Part shown: positions 51,871 through 58,764 of the stretch, piece after piece
Layout: each line of letters opens with the position of its first letter
Position numbering within the stretch: position 1 is the stretch's first letter
Origin: Ricordea florida
Taxonomy: Eukaryota > Cnidaria > Anthozoa > Corallimorpharia > Ricordeidae
NCBI GenBank assembly: GCA_949710005.1
Contig: OX453286.1
Span: 12,932,242 to 12,996,241, forward strand
Length of the DNA stretch: 64,000 nt
Reading direction: 5' to 3'
Translations under genes and position numbers: made by a program
The notes under the pieces: model-generated
The model's database searches: none
What the model was told of the DNA's origin: nothing
Seen by the model: only the letters and a program-made list of their open reading frames with translations

Positions 51871-51878
51871 TTTAAAGG
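51871..51878 (+). promoter_or_regulatory. TTTAAAGG, variant octamer before the 72-aa gene
   Basis: 25 nt before the ATG at 51904, followed by the TTCTTACTGATACAGTAAAAAAT leader type. Confidence 0.55.
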
Positions 51879-51903
51879 TTTCTTACTGATACAGTAAAAA
51901 ATT

Positions 51904-52122
51904 ATGTCATCCGAAAACAAACTTGTGAAAACTGTTACTGATTCTGCAGTCCTTATTGGATTAGCAGCTGGAGTTGGATATGTAGCTAAAAAGGCTATGA
52001 AAGAATCATTTATGAATGATCCATCCTCAAGTATTACAAACTATGCAAAATGGGTAGCTGTATTGTCAGGTAGTATGTACCTAAAAACATATTTAGAGGA
52101 TCAAAAGATTTTACCGAAGTAG
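51904..52122 (+). CDS. Very small membrane protein (72 aa)
   Basis: Nearly identical to the element A product: MSSENKLVKTVTDSA start, hydrophobic stretch LIGLAAGVGYVAKKA, polar loop, second hydrophobic stretch and YLEDQKILPK end. Such conservation in a short frame supports real coding function. Role unknown; probable virion or host-membrane protein. Confidence 0.8.
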   Translation: MSSENKLVKTVTDSAVLIGLAAGVGYVAKKAMKESFMNDPSSSITNYAKWVAVLSGSMYLKTYLEDQKILPK

Positions 52123-52215
52123 CCGGGGCCAATCTTCGATTGATTTTACCGAACTTAGTGAAGCGAGCGAGGAACCCAAATTAAGGATTTATAGACCTGA
52201 GCGAAGCGAAGAAAC
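52123..52215. other. GC-rich insert in the spacer before the 130-aa gene
   Basis: Contains GAAGCGAGCGAGG and GAGCGAAGCGAAG, absent from the matching spacer in element A. The ATTAAGGA octamer variant (52180) is displaced to 28 nt from the ATG by this insert. Confidence 0.5.
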
Positions 52216-52608
52216 ATGGCAGCAATAGCAATGATGTTTGGAGGAGCTATATTGAATGCGACTGCATTCGTTGGTGGTTCATATCTTGCAAAATATCTCT
52301 CAGGTGATAAAACAGATACAGAAAAAATACGACATGATAAGGCATTAGAAAAATATCAAAAAGATTATGCTATATATCAGGAAAATAGACAGAAACTAAT
52401 TGATTGGAAAGTACAACAAAAGGATGATAAATATCAAGCATCAAAAAATATTTCGAATACAGATGAAGCTTTTAACTTGTATAGTCAAATGCATGAACCA
52501 AAATTCTCAGATTATTATAGACCTAGTGACAATCAAAAGAAAGGAGAAATAGCATATGTTGGTGTTGGTATGTTGTTATTAGGTTATATGGTTAGTAAAT
52601 TCTTTTAG
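52216..52608 (+). CDS. Small two-helix membrane protein (130 aa)
   Basis: Same length and layout as the element A homologue: hydrophobic N-terminus (MMFGGAILNATAFVGGSYLA), charged middle with YQASKNISNTDEAF, hydrophobic C-terminus (VGVGMLLLGYMVSKFF). Likely spans the membrane twice. Family unknown. Confidence 0.8.
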   Translation: MAAIAMMFGGAILNATAFVGGSYLAKYLSGDKTDTEKIRHDKALEKYQKDYAIYQENRQKLIDWKVQQKDDKYQASKNISNTDEAFNLYSQMHEPKFSDYYRPSDNQKKGEIAYVGVGMLLLGYMVSKFF

Positions 52609-52699
52609 AAAAATTTGTGATTAGTTTGCTTCACAACCCTAAAGGGTCTACTGCTCTGCAGCGTCGTGCTTTGCACGTTTGCTTCGCGGCCCTAAAGGG
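52609..52699. other. GC-rich palindromic insert before the 401-aa gene
   Basis: Holds two CCCTAAAGGGTCT sequences (about 52638 and 52690) flanking a GC-rich segment with GCAGCGTCGTGCTTTGCACG. The second copy leads straight into the TCTAAAGA octamer. Element A has a related GACCCTTTAGGGTC hairpin, but at a different gene (20648). Confidence 0.55.
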
Positions 52700-52707
52700 T
52701 CTAAAGA
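52700..52707 (+). promoter_or_regulatory. TCTAAAGA octamer before the 401-aa gene
   Basis: 24 nt before the ATG at 52732, the same spacing as in element A, followed by TTTCTTACTAATTGGTAAAAAA. Confidence 0.7.
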
Positions 52708-52731
52708 TTTCTTACTAATTGGTAAAAAATC

Positions 52732-53937
52732 ATGGCAGAAGAAATACCATTAAATGAACGTAGACCGCTACTTGTTGATAATGATGATAATGATGATAAT
52801 GATGATAATGTTGGTTACACCCCATCAAACACAATTTCATCCACTACTTATCAAAATCCAGCTTATGAGGAGGATGAGGATGAGGATTATGAAGAACCCC
52901 CACCGATTAAGGAAAGTAAAAAAGATAACAGGTCGCGTGCTTTAAAAAAGATAGAAGAGAAGTTCTACAATTTCGATCCACTAAATTCACCATTCAGTGC
53001 AAGAATCGATGATGAGGGAGGTGTGTGGGTTAGATTGACTGATAACATTAGAAATGTTGAGCATTTACTTATTAACTCTAATGGGGATTTGGTAAAAAAT
53101 CATGATACACTTCCTATTACAATCAGGAGAGCAATTGGTATTGATTCTCAGACTCTTATTCTAAATAATAATAAACTAATTGATGATTTGAATGAAAAGA
53201 ATGAAGAAAATAGAGATTTACTAACTGCGTTAAACGGGTTAAGAGCAGTTGTAGAAACAGGTGAAAAGGAGATAGAACAATATGTTAAAATTGATAGAAA
53301 AGAGTTGAGAGCTATAATTGAAAAACAACAAACCAGAATTGCGGAAAGTGAAAGCTATTTAGATGCAGCTGTTAAACAGAAGACTGATGCAAAAATAGAG
53401 GTTGTGAAACTTAAAAGTGAATTAAATCGATACAAAGATGAAATAGATAAGTATAAAAAGGGGCAGTCAAATTTAACAATGTTAGAACGTGGTAATGAAA
53501 GATTACAAGCTGAAGTTGATAAATTTAGAGAACTAACAAGAAAGAGTATTATTTACAACCAAGAACAAATAGCTGATCTTGAGAGTAAAAATGAAGAAAT
53601 ACTTAAAAATCTACCATTACGAGAGCGGGTAAAGGCAATCTTCAAAAAGTACGGTTTTACAGTCTTTGCTGTTGTAAGTGCCGTAGGTGTAGTTATTGGC
53701 GTTATCATTTCTAATCTTTCTAAAGGTCTAGCCAAATTGGGTAAAGGTGTTGGTAATGGTTTGAAAACTATAGGTAAAAAACTAGGTGAAATATTACCAG
53801 GAATGGTTGGTGCAATAGTTAGCTTCCTATTCAAAACAGCCGGTGAGGTTATTGGATTTTTAGGTAAGAATGCTTGGTTGTTGATATTAGCTGTCGTTCT
53901 ATATTTTGTAGAGCAATTTAAAAATAAGAGAAAGTAG
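52732..53937 (+). CDS. Coiled-coil protein with C-terminal membrane module (401 aa)
   Basis: The N-terminal ~140 residues share little with element A and include an Asp/Asn repeat (GATAATGAT codons at about 52779-52808). About 155-285 is a coiled coil. From about residue 290 the membrane module (LPLRERVKAIFKKYGFTV to the basic tail) is almost the same as in A: hydrophobic helix, Gly/Lys amphipathic stretch (GKGVGNGLKTIGKKLGEI), second hydrophobic helix. The contrast suggests that the module is under strong constraint and the exposed part evolves fast. Confidence 0.85.
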   Translation: MAEEIPLNERRPLLVDNDDNDDNDDNVGYTPSNTISSTTYQNPAYEEDEDEDYEEPPPIKESKKDNRSRALKKIEEKFYNFDPLNSPFSARIDDEGGVWVRLTDNIRNVEHLLINSNGDLVKNHDTLPITIRRAIGIDSQTLILNNNKLIDDLNEKNEENRDLLTALNGLRAVVETGEKEIEQYVKIDRKELRAIIEKQQTRIAESESYLDAAVKQKTDAKIEVVKLKSELNRYKDEIDKYKKGQSNLTMLERGNERLQAEVDKFRELTRKSIIYNQEQIADLESKNEEILKNLPLRERVKAIFKKYGFTVFAVVSAVGVVIGVIISNLSKGLAKLGKGVGNGLKTIGKKLGEILPGMVGAIVSFLFKTAGEVIGFLGKNAWLLILAVVLYFVEQFKNKRK

Positions 53938-53954
53938 ATCTAAAAACAAAAATA

Positions 53955-54356
53955 ATGTATGATCGATGTAATGATGAAATAATAACTTTTTTATCCATAA
54001 CAATGTTAACTACAGAAACAACAATTTATCTTGACCCGTCATTATATAATGTAAAAGAGATACAAATGCTAGATTTTTCTGGTACTAATGCAACTTCTGA
54101 AAATCCTTTGTACTTAATGTGCGATCTTATTGAACCAAAGTCTTCATATTACAACCGTATCCCTGGTGGTGTAAATGTAGAACTCAATCCCTCTCAACTA
54201 CTAGCTGTTATTCCTTCTAAAAAGTATCCAAGTTTAAGAATTACACAAACCAAAAATCCAGTGAACCACTTTACATTATGGATTCTAGATAAAAATGGAA
54301 CAAAGTTAATTTCTAATACCGTGCGTATTCGTATCAATTTAAAGATATCATGTTGA
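53955..54356 (+). CDS. Short paralogue of the 211-aa structural protein (133 aa)
   Basis: Present only in element B. It matches the start (LSITM.TTETTIYLDP) and the last ~90 residues (SSYYN, ELNPSQLLAVIPSKKYP, NHFTLWILD) of the 211-aa protein encoded at 57003, with the middle ~80 residues missing. The ATG at 53955 is used here; an internal ATG at 54003 would give 117 aa. TCTAAAAA lies 8 nt before the first ATG, a poor match to the octamer. It is probably a duplicated and shortened capsid-type gene. Confidence 0.7.
   Translation: MYDRCNDEIITFLSITMLTTETTIYLDPSLYNVKEIQMLDFSGTNATSENPLYLMCDLIEPKSSYYNRIPGGVNVELNPSQLLAVIPSKKYPSLRITQTKNPVNHFTLWILDKNGTKLISNTVRIRINLKISC
54338..54345 (+). promoter_or_regulatory. 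TTTAAAGA octamer before the frameshifted membrane gene
   Basis: 26 nt before the ATG at 54372, the same spacing as in A. It overlaps the 3' end of the 133-aa gene. The motif is intact although the gene behind it is broken. Confidence 0.65.
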
Positions 54357-54371
54357 GTAGTAAAATATAAT

Positions 54372-54961
54372 ATGGATGACTACAATAGAATCCTGGATTA
54401 CCTAATAATTCAGATCCCGTTAATTTCAGACTACAAAAATCAAGTGAAGTATTACAAAATCTTGAGAAAGAAATTAAACATTATGAAGATGTAAGGAAAA
54501 AATACAATAGAGCAAGAGGGATATTTACAAAAATCAGTGTTTGTAGTGGAGTGATTTCAGTTATTCTATCTGCAAGTGGGCTTGGAACTTCTCTTACCGG
54601 TTTTGGGGCTATTATTGGTGTTCCGTTGGGTGTTGTCGGTGGAATTTGTGGTGGAGTATCTGTTGGATTTGGTGCAGCATCAAAAAGACTTTCAAATAAA
54701 GTTAGCAAACATGAACAGACTGCTTCTATAGCGAAATCAAAATTAAACACCATTAACGACTTGGTTTCAAAGGCTTTGAAAGATAATGTTATATCTGATC
54801 AAGAATTTTCTATAATTTTAGCAGAGTTGGAAAAGTTTCAAAAACTAAAACTAGAAGTTCGTCAAAAATTTAGGAGAGATACAGAAAAAAACTTAAACAT
54901 GTCTCAGATAAGGAGAGAAGTTCGTGCAGATCTATTAAAAGAGTTAACCACTCCAGCTTAG
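54372..54961 (+). pseudogene. Glycine-rich membrane protein gene with early frameshift
   Basis: Homologue of the 204-aa protein of element A. It starts MDDYNRI, then a 4-bp deletion near 54390-54392 throws the rest out of frame. The downstream frame is otherwise open and similar to A, including the hydrophobic glycine-rich segment (GVPLGVVGGICGG) and the charged C-terminus, ending at 54961. Internal initiation could still give a product of about 136 aa starting at 54551. Either element B is defective here or it uses a shorter form. Confidence 0.75.
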
Positions 54962-55085
54962 CTGGGGAGGGCTACGCCCGATCCCGCTCATTAAAAATTT
55001 CATATGAGAAAACTGATGTAGGATGTAATTGTTTTGCTGGTATTAGAAAAGAGGTTATCTAAGCATAGCTTGCCGGATAGACCGG
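54962..55085. other. Spacer with GC-rich insert
   Basis: GGGGAGGGCTACGCCCGATCCCGC and further sequence rich in GC, not matched in the A spacer apart from CATATGAGA and GGATGTAATTGTT. Confidence 0.45.
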
Positions 55086-55093
55086 TCTAAAGA
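55086..55093 (+). promoter_or_regulatory. TCTAAAGA octamer before the 518-aa gene
   Basis: 28 nt before the ATG at 55122; spacing and leader match element A. Confidence 0.65.
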
Positions 55094-55121
55094 CTTTTCA
55101 TCTTATTCTAAAAGTAATAAA

Positions 55122-56678
55122 ATGACACTATGGGTTGATTTTAGAAATAGGTATCCAAAGGTTGACCTTGATAAATTTACATTTGTGAATGATTCGTATG
55201 GAGGGTATATTAAGTGGGAAGTTAATGAAACAACAATCATGTCTAATGATGACCCTACTGGAAAAACATGGACTGATGGTCTATCACCTAATTTGAAAAG
55301 ATTGTTATGGAAAGATTTAGGACTGAGTGAATCGAATAACTTGAGTTCATTCCCAAAGAGTTTAACCATTACTAACCAAAGCTATCCTATACCAGCTATT
55401 AACTTTGATGATTTTACAAGCGATATAACAAAAATGTTAACTTTATTGGATATATACGTTTCAAATACGAAGAAATTCACAGCAAAAATGAGAAACATAT
55501 TTGTCAATCAAGTTGTTACTTTCAAATTTGGAAAGCAGAGTAGAAAATGGTTGAACGGGCCTGATATGAACTATTGGCCTCAACAACTTAACTTTGCAGT
55601 TTGGTGTGCAACATCTGGTTGTGGGATTAGTCCTTTTGAAAGTCTAAATTATCCTAAAGTAGTGAATAGCTTCATTAAGTTTCATATATATTTCACAATA
55701 AGACGGATATTATATGAATTAAGCCTTCCCTTACCTGATGGGCAACCCTTTGTAATAAACAATAATCCATATAATAAAGTAGCATATCAACGATTGTGTG
55801 CAGAATTTAGCATATCAAATAACTCAGACTTTAGATGGAAAGGTGGTAGAAACGGTGGATTGGGAGATATATTTCTTGATTATGGTGCAGGATATCATGG
55901 AAAAGGAGGGGGATATCAAAATGTACATATTATAAGGAATTATGATCATGAAGCAGATCAATGGCCTGGTGAAGGTGGTAAATTTGCTGATGACGGTGGT
56001 AAGAAAGAAAAAGGTGACCTAATCTCATTCATTCGTAATGATGACTTTGCTGATTTCAAATATGGTTGGTTTATCCCAACAAGTGGACATGGACTCACTA
56101 AAGCTGGACTTGGTAGATTGAATCGATCAGCTGAAGCTTTTGTTTACTGCATATTAGGGGCACAAGCCAACACTAGAAATTCGATTTATGGTAATGGTGG
56201 TGGAGCCATTGAAACACAACAAGAATTCTTATCTTTATTTGAAAGTAGTGTTTTAGAAGATGATATTTCTAATTCGATTAAAAATTATCAAAAATCTGTA
56301 CAGGAAACGAAATTACGGCTTGATTTAGCTGTTGCACCAGGTATATGGTTGATGCCTAGTAATATGATTATAAATACAGAGAGTGTGGTTGGATATAATA
56401 ACAAACTTATGAAAGCGACAGATGATATGAAATTTGGAGTTAATAATTCATTAAACACAGAATCAAAACCAGTTGGAATAAGTCATAACTTAGGATCTTC
56501 GAAAGTAAATTTACCTCATATAACAGAAACTAAACCAAACCCTTTACTGGCAGAAGCGAAACTAAAACCAAAACCCTCAACTCTGAATGAAAAGTCGGAC
56601 GTGACCACACAACATGAAGATAATATATTAGCATTTATAATTGTCTCTAGTGTATTTGCGTGGTATCTATTTCGGTAG
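55122..56678 (+). CDS. Large structural protein with C-terminal membrane anchor (518 aa)
   Basis: Collinear with the 524-aa protein of element A. Conserved landmarks are KFTFVNDSYGGYIKW, MNYWPQQLNFAVWCATSGCG, FRWKGGRNGGLGDIFLDYG and SGHGLTKAGLGRLNRSAEAF. The last ~18 residues form one hydrophobic helix ending FR, and the preceding ~60 residues are lysine/proline-rich and variable. Tail-anchored virion component suspected; no known family recognised. Confidence 0.85.
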   Translation: MTLWVDFRNRYPKVDLDKFTFVNDSYGGYIKWEVNETTIMSNDDPTGKTWTDGLSPNLKRLLWKDLGLSESNNLSSFPKSLTITNQSYPIPAINFDDFTSDITKMLTLLDIYVSNTKKFTAKMRNIFVNQVVTFKFGKQSRKWLNGPDMNYWPQQLNFAVWCATSGCGISPFESLNYPKVVNSFIKFHIYFTIRRILYELSLPLPDGQPFVINNNPYNKVAYQRLCAEFSISNNSDFRWKGGRNGGLGDIFLDYGAGYHGKGGGYQNVHIIRNYDHEADQWPGEGGKFADDGGKKEKGDLISFIRNDDFADFKYGWFIPTSGHGLTKAGLGRLNRSAEAFVYCILGAQANTRNSIYGNGGGAIETQQEFLSLFESSVLEDDISNSIKNYQKSVQETKLRLDLAVAPGIWLMPSNMIINTESVVGYNNKLMKATDDMKFGVNNSLNTESKPVGISHNLGSSKVNLPHITETKPNPLLAEAKLKPKPSTLNEKSDVTTQHEDNILAFIIVSSVFAWYLFR

Positions 56679-57002
56679 TTCATAACCATTTCACGTGATT
56701 ATCATTGTTTGTAAATTAGTGTTCACGTGTAGAACAATAGATTGCATACTTTTACGACATAGCAACAAGCAAAATGTAAAGTGGATTTGAAATCGAAAAG
56801 TAGATTTTATGTTTACTTTTAAAAGGTCGGTTTCTAACGTCGCTCAGGAATGTGATTACGTCAATGCAATTTTTTATTTTTTTTTGTTAATGTTTTGATT
56901 ATAGAAATTATAGCGTATCGACTGGAGGTCTCCCGGTCTTCACCCGAGCCGGTCTCGAGCAAAGCTCGATTTAAAGATGAATATGGTGTAATCAAAACAA
57001 AA
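56679..57002. promoter_or_regulatory. Long conserved spacer with E-boxes and CRE-like site, element B
   Basis: Two CACGTG sites (56692-56697, 56724-56729) flank TTGTTTGTAAATTAGTG, followed by GAACAATAGATTGCATAC, which element A conserves. A CRE-like TTACGTCA is at 56856-56863. A GC-rich insert lies at about 56932-56968, directly before the octamer. Confidence 0.5.
56970..56977 (+). promoter_or_regulatory. TTTAAAGA octamer before the 211-aa gene
   Basis: 25 nt before the ATG at 57003, with the leader TGAATATGGTGTAATCAAAAC resembling that of element A. Confidence 0.7.
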
Positions 57003-57638
57003 ATGTTGAGTATTACCATGTATGATTCAGAAACTAGGATTTATTTAGACCCTCCGCTGAAAAATCTTCGGGAGATACAGCTCCTAGATTCTAATATACA
57101 AACCAAAAGATTGATTAATTTCAAGGATCAACAGATATTATTCAATGATAAGAATCAGGGCTTCATAATAATACAACCTGGTACATATTCATTGCGTGAT
57201 ATTCAATCGATCTTTCTTAACGATACTGATAGGTCAAAGATAACAATAATTGAGACTGATACTGTTGACTATCTATATTCAAATAAGAACTTCAACATTA
57301 AATTTACGAGAGGGTTGGCGGTTGGTTTAGGAGTGCCTGAAGTCATAAATCCGGGTGTATTATACCCTATAAATATACAGATTAGGGGTCCACTTAGACT
57401 TATGTGTAGTATAGTGGATAATAAGTCGTCATATATGAATAACACAAAATATGGAGAACTTGTAAAACTATCACCATCGCACCTTCTTGCTAACATACCC
57501 TCAAAGGATTATCCAACAATTCCAGTTCGAAAATATGAGACCCTAATAAACCACTTTGATTTAAGCATCTTAGACAATGAATGGAAAAAACTTGATCTGA
57601 AGGGTTCTCCCATAACTTTTAGTTTAAGATTTAGATAA
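57003..57638 (+). CDS. Minor structural protein candidate (211 aa)
   Basis: Same length as the element A homologue and similar throughout (MLSITMYDSETRIYLDPP, FIIIQPGTYSLRDIQSIFLN, INHFDLSILDNEWKKLDL). The frame is open upstream to 56895, but the octamer and homology place the start at 57003. No membrane segment; beta-rich. Penton- or fibre-like role possible, not proven. Confidence 0.8.
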   Translation: MLSITMYDSETRIYLDPPLKNLREIQLLDSNIQTKRLINFKDQQILFNDKNQGFIIIQPGTYSLRDIQSIFLNDTDRSKITIIETDTVDYLYSNKNFNIKFTRGLAVGLGVPEVINPGVLYPINIQIRGPLRLMCSIVDNKSSYMNNTKYGELVKLSPSHLLANIPSKDYPTIPVRKYETLINHFDLSILDNEWKKLDLKGSPITFSLRFR

Positions 57639-57650
57639 ATTTTTTTTTAT

Positions 57651-57680
57651 GTTATGTAACACTTACTTGCGTTATATAAC
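57651..57680. terminator. Hairpin after the 211-aa gene and the small broken ORF
   Basis: GTTATGTAAC and GTTATATAAC are separated by 10 nt. It lies 12 bp after the stop of the plus-strand gene and directly after the stop of the minus-strand small ORF, as expected for a shared 3'-end signal. Confidence 0.6.
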
Positions 57681-57811
57681 TTAATCTTCTCCCCAACGTT
57701 CTTTCAAATCCCTTGACTCCTCATTATCAACACACCAATCTAAAAATCTATCTGGATTCTATCATTATAATATTCAAACTCAATATAACTATTTTCTTCA
57801 ATTTGCTCCAT
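57681..57811 (-). pseudogene. Small broken ORF between two hairpins
   Basis: The minus strand starts MEQIEENSYIEFEYYND and, after a frameshift near 57745, continues as DWCVDNEESRDLKERW to a stop at 57681. The total (131 bp) is not a multiple of three. It shares the MEQ start with the zinc gene but nothing else. No counterpart lies in the shorter spacer of element A. It is perhaps a small gene lost in A and decaying in B. Confidence 0.45.
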
Positions 57812-57866
57812 TTTTTAATTTTATTATTTTTGTTTTTAAATCACAATTGAATTCAATTTTTTTTTT

Positions 57867-57896
57867 GTTATGTAGCACATGCGGGTGTTATATAAC
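57867..57896. terminator. Hairpin after the zinc-repeat gene
   Basis: GTTATGTAGCAC and GTGTTATATAAC pair as a 12-bp stem with G-U pairs and a 6-nt loop. It is directly adjacent to the stop codon at 57897-57899 (minus strand). Same motif as at 57651 and at 14893 in A. Confidence 0.6.
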
Positions 57897-58616
57897 TTAA
57901 TGTTTTTCATAACATTCTTTACAAAATGCCTTCTGTCTATTGTGTTCACATATTTGAGATCCTCCACATAACTTACAAAAATTTCTTTGTTTTCCGTGAA
58001 TACATATTCCTTTACCTCCACATTCTTTACAACGTGCCTTCTGTTTTTTATGTATACATATTTGCGATCCCCCACACTCTTTACAATGATTCCTTTGTTT
58101 TTTATGCTCGCATATTTGAGAACCTACACAATCTCTACAATAAGCTTTATTTCTATTATGTTCACATATTTGTGCTCCTCCACACTCTTTACATCTTGAT
58201 TTCTGTCTTTTATGAATACAGTAATAATGATACTTAATAGTTTTAAGTTCGTTAGTTGATTGGGTTTGTGTTTTTTCCTGAATATTTTGCATCTCTTCCA
58301 TAACTTCTGGAGGAGGTGTATTAGGCAGACTTGGTGGAGATACATCTGGCGGTGGAGTTGGTAAATTTGGTTGAGGGGTAAACGGAATTGGAAGAGGAGT
58401 ATTCTGATCGGGTCTATGTGGGTCAGCATGTAATGACACACTAATTTCTCGAATATTATCGATGATTTCTTGAACATTATTAACTATTTCAGGAATATTA
58501 ATCAAAAATTCAATACGTTTCGCTTTAGTATTATAATATGACTTTCTTGGAGGGTTATACCAGTAAACTAATTTTTTTAATTGTTCGGCACTTAATCTAT
58601 TTAACTGTTGTTCCAT
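57897..58616 (-). CDS. Zinc-repeat protein with TIR-encoded head (239 aa)
   Basis: Residues 1-94 are encoded by the TIR and are the same as the first 94 residues of the polymerase at the other end, including the SAP-like helical segment and the start of the proline-rich stretch. About 120-235 holds roughly six C-x2-C-x5-C-x2-H repeats (CKECGGSQICEHKKQ type), as in the element A protein. The two terminal products therefore carry the same head on different bodies. A DNA-end-binding or regulatory factor is inferred. Expression must start from the TIR. Confidence 0.85.
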   Translation of the reverse strand: MEQQLNRLSAEQLKKLVYWYNPPRKSYYNTKAKRIEFLINIPEIVNNVQEIIDNIREISVSLHADPHRPDQNTPLPIPFTPQPNLPTPPPDVSPPSLPNTPPPEVMEEMQNIQEKTQTQSTNELKTIKYHYYCIHKRQKSRCKECGGAQICEHNRNKAYCRDCVGSQICEHKKQRNHCKECGGSQICIHKKQKARCKECGGKGICIHGKQRNFCKLCGGSQICEHNRQKAFCKECYEKH

Positions 58617-58759
58617 TTTACAATATTATTACTTTTTTTTTTTTGTTTTTAAATAGCAATTAAAAAAAAACAATTTTATTTTTTATGAAACATTTGCATT
58701 TTTCTTGTAATTTTTTTTTTATTAAATTTTGTGCTGGACCCCCCATAAATACAACTACT
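58335..58759 (-). repeat. Element B terminal inverted repeat, right
   Basis: Reverse complement of 43207-43631 with one mismatch at 58344. Ends ATACAACTACT at 58759. Confidence 0.93.
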
Positions 58760-58764
58760 ACTTC
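58760..58764. repeat. Target site duplication of element B, right (ACTTC)
   Basis: Direct copy of 43202-43206. Confidence 0.9.

Larger units (their letters stand above)
43207..58759 (+). mobile_element. Element B: complete Polinton/adintovirus-like integrated dsDNA virus
   Basis: 15553 bp with 425-bp TIRs (one mismatch) starting 5'-AG and a 5-bp target duplication. Gene content and order are those of element A read in the opposite direction. Differences: a fused polymerase, an extra 133-aa paralogue (53955), a frameshifted 204-aa homologue (54372), a small broken ORF near the right TIR (57681) and several GC-rich micro-inserts. TIR and protein sequences differ clearly from A, so the two are separate lineages that integrated independently rather than a duplication. 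Confidence 0.93.

Noticed and set aside
14036-58759. Elements A and B as two halves of one tandem or inverted duplication
   Set aside because: They have different TIR sequences, different target duplications and many protein differences.
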